Source: Micrococcus sp. (GTDB taxonomy: Bacteria > Actinomycetota > Actinomycetes > Actinomycetales > Micrococcaceae). Taken from it: 64,000 bases of DNA. Location of the stretch: contig JASBVO010000012.1 of assembly GCA_029961105.1 (NCBI GenBank), forward strand, positions 1 through 64,000, written 5' to 3'. How positions within the stretch are numbered: position 1 is the first letter of the stretch; each line of letters begins with the position of its first letter. Both the position numbers and the translations under genes were made by a program. Shown here piece after piece: positions 60,017-64,000 of the stretch. The notes beneath the pieces were generated by a model. That model saw only the letters and a program-made list of their open reading frames with translations, was not told where the DNA came from and did no database searches.

Positions 60017-60946
60017 TCACCAGCCGACGAGCCCTTCGAGCCGTTCCATCATGGCCGGGCCGATGCCAGAGACCGCGTCCAGGTCCTCCATCGAACCGTA
60101 CGGCCCGACCTGCTCCCGGTGCTCGACGATCCGGCCGGCCAGTGCGGGGCCGATGCCGGGGAGCTGTTCGAGGGTGGCGGCGTCCGCGGTGTTGACGTTG
60201 ACCGTGCCCCCAGTAGGGGCGGAACCACCGGCAGCACCAGGACCGCCGGGGCCTGCGGGTCCTGGCGACGGGCCAGGACCCGTCCCCTCTGCTGCCCTCG
60301 GGGTATCCGGGCCGGGCACGAGGATCTGGCTGGCGTCGACGGCCGGGGCGGCCAGGTTGAGGAGGTCGAGTTCCGCCCGGGTCGTCGATCCGCCGGCGGC
60401 ACGGAGGGCGTCGGCCACGCGTGACCCCGCCGGCAGCTCCACCAGGCCCGGCTCGTGCACTTCACCGGCCACGTGGACGATCACGGCTCCCGAAGCGGCG
60501 GCCGGGATCCCGGCCTGCTGCCCCTCGGCGGCCCGCCCCGGACTCGTCTGGTCCGGGCCCGGCCCACCCGGCCTCGACTCTCTCGGCCCCGCCTGCTCCT
60601 CACCGCCGTGCTGTCCGCCGCCCTGTCCGGCGTCCACTCCCCCGCCCCCGCCCGGCTTCCCCGGCTCGCCCTGCTGGGCATCGAGGGAAGCTGCCTGTGG
60701 AGCCGGAACTCCCGCGGGCCCTGCCGGTGAGGTCAGCCAGCTAACGGCCCACCAGGCGGCGGCGACCACCGCCAGCAGCAGGACGGCGGAGGTGACGACG
60801 CGTGCGCGCCACAAGGGGGCCACCGGAGGGGGGTCCTCCCAGTCGCCGGTGACTGAGGCGTCGTCGTGGCTGTGCCGTCCCATGCCTCCACTCTCACCTG
60901 AAGTTCCGGCTCCCGGGCCCGCCGCGGCCCCGGGACGGCGTGACAC
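60017..60946 (-). CDS. comEA: ComEA-type DNA-binding protein
   Basis: An anchored competence protein. One N-terminal helix (VVTSAVLLLAVVAAAWWAVSWL) and a long Gly/Pro/Gln-rich linker come first. A SLBB domain follows (VIVHVAGEVHEPGLVELPAGSRVADALRAAGG), and the C-terminal helix-hairpin-helix pair contains NVNTADAATLEQLPGIGPALAGRIVEHRE. It captures DNA at the cell surface. GTG 60946 starts 4 bp after degV; ATG 60883 (MGRHSHDD) is an alternative. Normally comEC follows directly; here the island does. Confidence 0.88.
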   Translation of the reverse strand: MSRRPGAAAGPGAGTSGESGGMGRHSHDDASVTGDWEDPPPVAPLWRARVVTSAVLLLAVVAAAWWAVSWLTSPAGPAGVPAPQAASLDAQQGEPGKPGGGGGVDAGQGGGQHGGEEQAGPRESRPGGPGPDQTSPGRAAEGQQAGIPAAASGAVIVHVAGEVHEPGLVELPAGSRVADALRAAGGSTTRAELDLLNLAAPAVDASQILVPGPDTPRAAEGTGPGPSPGPAGPGGPGAAGGSAPTGGTVNVNTADAATLEQLPGIGPALAGRIVEHREQVGPYGSMEDLDAVSGIGPAMMERLEGLVGW

Positions 60947-60950
60947 CCCG

Positions 60951-61934
60951 TCAGGAGGACCGCTGTGCAGTGAGGACGGGGTTCATCGTGACTCCGAGGG
61001 CGCCGAGGCCCAGGTGCGCCGCGAGCACTGCGGGGAGCCGGATCACCGGCACGGGCAGCGAGGACAGGCTCTGCAGGCGCCCGGCCAGTTCGTGGGCGGC
61101 CTCCTGGTTTCCGAAGCCATGCACCGCGATGCGGTCGGCGGTCCCCGGCGCATCCGTGTGCTCCGCGGACTCCCGGACCAATTCGACCAGCCGTTCGGTG
61201 GCCCGGGCCGTGGTGCGCGGCCGGTCCACGAGGGAGACGACGCCATCATCGAGCGTGAGCACCGGCTTCACGTGCAGCAGGGACCCGAGCAGGCCCGCCA
61301 CCGTGCCGATCCGACCGCCCCGGCGCAGCTGCTCCAGGTTCGGCACGGTGAAGAACACGCCCGCTTCCTGGCTCGCTGCGTCGACCGAGGACAGCAGTTG
61401 GTCCGGGGCCACGCCGAATCCCGCACCGATCACGGCGTCGATCACCACCGTGCCCAGGGCGAACCCGGCCGTGTGGGAATCGACCACGGAGACGGGGATC
61501 AGCGACTCGCGCGCGGCGAGCCGGGCGGCCTCCACGGTGCCGGACAGCTTGCCGGACAGGTGGACGGAGATGACCTGCTCGAATCCCGCCTCCGCGAGCG
61601 ACTGGTAGACCGCGCTGAACGCCCCGGGTGAGGGCCGAGAGGTTTTCACGGGCGTCCCCGCGGCCAGGGCCAAAGGAAGCTCCCGCAGCAGGTCCGGGGT
61701 GCCGTCCGTGTAGATCTGCTCGCCGATCATCACGGGCATCGGCACCTGGCGCAGACCACGCGTCAGCGGGTGGGCGAGCACCTCGGCCGGGATCGAGGCG
61801 GAGGAATCGGTGACGATCGCGGTCCGTCCCTTCCGGGGCGGGCGCAGCCCGAGACGGACGCGGCCGGTCTGGGCGGCGCGCAACTGGCGGATCCGGGTGA
61901 GCACGGCGGCCTGCCACTCGGCGATGTCAGCCAT
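60951..61934 (-). CDS. DegV family fatty-acid-binding protein
   Basis: A 327-residue DegV protein with AIVTDSSASIPAEVL, VKTSRPSPGAFSAVY and HVKPVLTLDDG. Members bind fatty acids for phosphorylation by FakA-type kinases. The ATG at 61934 has AAGGGAG five bases upstream. It lies between leuS and comEA, a conserved actinobacterial order. Confidence 0.93.
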   Translation of the reverse strand: MADIAEWQAAVLTRIRQLRAAQTGRVRLGLRPPRKGRTAIVTDSSASIPAEVLAHPLTRGLRQVPMPVMIGEQIYTDGTPDLLRELPLALAAGTPVKTSRPSPGAFSAVYQSLAEAGFEQVISVHLSGKLSGTVEAARLAARESLIPVSVVDSHTAGFALGTVVIDAVIGAGFGVAPDQLLSSVDAASQEAGVFFTVPNLEQLRRGGRIGTVAGLLGSLLHVKPVLTLDDGVVSLVDRPRTTARATERLVELVRESAEHTDAPGTADRIAVHGFGNQEAAHELAGRLQSLSSLPVPVIRLPAVLAAHLGLGALGVTMNPVLTAQRSS

Positions 61935-61974
61935 GCCCACTCCCTTCGACGCTCGGCGGCTTCCGCTTTAACCT

Positions 61975-62008
61975 AGGCGACCCGGGGCACCACGGCCCCG
62001 GGTCGCCT
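61975..62008 (-). terminator. Hairpin terminator after leuS
   Basis: Perfect 14-base GC-rich arms with an ACCACG loop begin 10 bp after the leuS stop. AGGTTAAAG follows on the minus strand. Confidence 0.75.
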
Positions 62009-62018
62009 CCACTGGCCC

Positions 62019-64000
62019 TCAGATGACGATGTTGACCAGCTTCGGCTCACGCACGATGACCTTGCGGACCTCAGCCCCGTTGAGTGATCGCTGCACGGCT
62101 TCCGACGCGAGCGCCTTCGCCTCCAGGTCCGCTGCGGAGATGTCCACGGCGACCTCGAGGCGGTCACGGACCTTGCCCTTGACCTGGACCACGGCCGTGG
62201 TGGTGTCCTGCACCAGCAGAGCCTCGTCCACGGCCGGCCAGCCGGCCCGCGCCACGGACGGCTCATGGCCCAGCCGGGCCCACATGTCCTCGGCCGTGTA
62301 GGGGGCGAACAGGCTCAGCAGCACGGCAACGGCCTCCACGGCCTCCCGCACGGCGGGGTCGCCCGCACCCGCACCGGAGTCGATCTCCTTGCGGACGGCG
62401 TTGACCAGCTCCATGGTCCGGGCGATCACCACGTTGAACTTGTGCTCGTCCAGCAGCCGGGCGGCATCCGCCACCGTGCGGTGGGTGACCTGGCGCAGGG
62501 GCTTGGCGCCGCCGTCGGGATCCGTGCCCGGCGCCGCACCGCCGGACTGGACGTCCTGCGCCAGCCGCCACGCGCGGGCCAGGAACTTGGCCGAACCCGA
62601 CGGCGAGACGTCCGCCCAGTCCACGTCGTCCTCCGGCGGGGAGGCGAAGATCATGGTCAGGCGCACGGCGTCCACGCCGAAGGTGTCCAGCTGCTCGCCC
62701 AGGTCCACGCCGTTGCCCAGGGACTTGGACATCGCCTTGCCGCCGTTGAGCACCTGGCCCTGGTTCAGCAGCGCCCGGAACGGCTCCGTGAAGGACACCA
62801 GGCCCATGTCGTAGAGGGCCTTGGTGAAGAACCGCGAGTAGAGCAGGTGCAGGATCGCGTGCTCCACACCGCCCACGTACTGGTCCACCGGCAGCCAGCG
62901 GTCCACGGCGTCGCGGTCGAAGACCTGGGTGTCGTCCTGGGCCGAGGCATAGCGGATGTAGTACCAGGACGAGTCCACGAAGGTGTCCATGGTGTCCGTG
63001 TCCCGCAGCGCGGCCCCGCCACAGGACGGACACGTGGTGTTGACCCACTCCTCGATGCCGGCCAGCGGGGACTTGCCCTTCGGGGCCAGCTGCTCGCCGG
63101 TGACGTGGGTCGGCAGCAGCACCGGCAGCTGGTCCTCCGGCACGGGGACCTCGCCGCAGTCCGGGCAGTGCACGATCGGGATCGGCGCGCCCCAGAACCG
63201 CTGGCGGGACAGCAGCCAGTCCCGCAGGCGGTAGTTCACGGTGCCGCGGCCGGTGCCCCGCTCGTCCAGGATCTCGATGGCGCGGCTGATGGCGGCGGCC
63301 TTGTCCAGCCCGTCCAGCTCACCGGAGTTCACCAGGGTGCCGTCCCCGGTGGTGGCGACGCCGGACACGGCCGGGTCCTCCTCGCCGGTGTCCACGACCA
63401 TGCGGACGTTCAGGTCCATGGCCCGGGCGAAGTCCAGGTCGCGCTGGTCGTGGGCGGGCACGGCCATGATGGCGCCGGTCCCGTAGTCCGCTAGGACGTA
63501 GTCGGAGGCCCAGATCGGCAGCCTCTCGCCGTTCAGCGGGTTGATGGCATAACGGCCGAGGAAGACGCCGGTCTTGGAGCGCTCCGTGGACTGCCGCTCG
63601 ATCTCCGAGACGTGCGTGAGCTCCTCGCGGTAGGCCTCCAGGGCCTCGCGGTGCTCCGGGTCCACCAGCTCCAGGGCGAGGTCCGCGTCCGCGGCCACGA
63701 CCATGAAGGTCGAGCCGAACAGCGTGTCCGGCCGGGTGGTGAACACGGTGATCGCCTGGCCGGGCTGGCCCTTGCGGGCCTCGACCTGGAAGTCCACGTG
63801 CGCGCCCTCGGAGCGGCCGATCCAATTGCGCTGCATCGCCAGCACGCGCTCGGGCCAGTGGCCCTCCAGCTCGGCCATGTCGTCCAGCAGCCGGTCGGCG
63901 TAGTCGGTGATCTTGAAGTACCACTGGTTCAGGGACTTCTTGGTCACCTGGGTGCCACAGCGCTCGCAGGCGCCGTTGACGACCTGCTCGTTGGCCAGCA
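62019..64000 (-). CDS. leuS: Leucine--tRNA ligase (5' end outside the window)
   Basis: The C-terminal two thirds or more of a class Ia leucyl-tRNA synthetase. Visible are zinc-type cysteines near the window edge ([20 protein letters not shown]), the editing domain with [13 protein letters not shown], a second Cys group (CPDCGE ... CPSCGG), KAMSKSLGN as the KMSKS loop and the anticodon-binding domain. It ends at 62019 after a beta-rich C-terminal domain. It charges tRNA(Leu), the molecule sensed by the leuA leader. Confidence 0.96.
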   Translation of the reverse strand, partial: LANEQVVNGACERCGTQVTKKSLNQWYFKITDYADRLLDDMAELEGHWPERVLAMQRNWIGRSEGAHVDFQVEARKGQPGQAITVFTTRPDTLFGSTFMVVAADADLALELVDPEHREALEAYREELTHVSEIERQSTERSKTGVFLGRYAINPLNGERLPIWASDYVLADYGTGAIMAVPAHDQRDLDFARAMDLNVRMVVDTGEEDPAVSGVATTGDGTLVNSGELDGLDKAAAISRAIEILDERGTGRGTVNYRLRDWLLSRQRFWGAPIPIVHCPDCGEVPVPEDQLPVLLPTHVTGEQLAPKGKSPLAGIEEWVNTTCPSCGGAALRDTDTMDTFVDSSWYYIRYASAQDDTQVFDRDAVDRWLPVDQYVGGVEHAILHLLYSRFFTKALYDMGLVSFTEPFRALLNQGQVLNGGKAMSKSLGNGVDLGEQLDTFGVDAVRLTMIFASPPEDDVDWADVSPSGSAKFLARAWRLAQDVQSGGAAPGTDPDGGAKPLRQVTHRTVADAARLLDEHKFNVVIARTMELVNAVRKEIDSGAGAGDPAVREAVEAVAVLLSLFAPYTAEDMWARLGHEPSVARAGWPAVDEALLVQDTTTAVVQVKGKVRDRLEVAVDISAADLEAKALASEAVQRSLNGAEVRKVIVREPKLVNIVI

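Overview
The window is high-GC DNA from an actinobacterium. The gene content and order point to the family Micrococcaceae (a Citricoccus, Micrococcus, Kocuria or Arthrobacter relative). Support comes from the cytochrome bc1-aa3 set ctaE-qcrCAB and ctaCDF, the conserved run hrcA-dnaJ-rsmE-phoH-ybeY-CBS-era-leuA-recO-uppS, the run hemW-lepA/rpsT/holA-comEC, and degV-leuS. The genus cannot be fixed from the sequence alone. I saw no rRNA, tRNA or CRISPR array.

Layout. (1) 1-2.9 kb: the 3' part of a Pls/PosA-type single-module non-ribosomal peptide synthetase (adenylation end, carrier domain, six-helix membrane terminal domain), broken by a frameshift near 735-762. (2) 2.8-10.7 kb: amidase, two VOC proteins, a SulP anion transporter, an AarF/UbiB kinase-like protein, and a coupled SatD-family/membrane-protein pair. 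(3) 10.7-22.4 kb: Lrp-type effector domain protein, trpD, the respiratory genes ctaE-qcrC-qcrA-qcrB on + and ctaC-ctaD-ctaF on -, split by a divergent oxidoreductase/TetR pair with its own operator, then erpA. (4) 22.5-46.3 kb: a dense housekeeping block for dipeptide turnover, pyrimidine, leucine and isoprenoid synthesis, ribosome and RNA maturation, heat shock, heme chaperoning, translation and DNA uptake. leuA has a leader peptide and hairpins typical of attenuation, and hrcA has a CIRCE-like operator. (5) 46.3-60.0 kb: an accessory island lying exactly between comEC and comEA. It carries a tartrate dehydrogenase-like enzyme, an intact IS256-family element with an 8-bp target duplication, a CmtR-like sensor with a cation diffusion facilitator, a truncated HNH lipoprotein, an IS21-family element abutting a truncated gene, a PepSY lipoprotein with internal repeats, a DUF1232 protein, a multiply frameshifted membrane protein, a glutathione-independent formaldehyde dehydrogenase and an aquaporin. 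(6) 60.0-64.0 kb: comEA, degV and the 3' part of leuS.

How the genes work together. The qcr and cta genes together encode the bc1-aa3 respiratory branch. The hrcA-to-uppS strand is a chain of short overlaps and gaps that suggests long transcripts, with leuA under separate leucine-responsive control. The island mixes metal and aldehyde stress functions with transposons and gene remnants, which is what is expected of a region built by repeated insertion and deletion. Housekeeping functions are assigned from clear family motifs; start codons were chosen by Shine-Dalgarno spacing and family length and are the least certain part.
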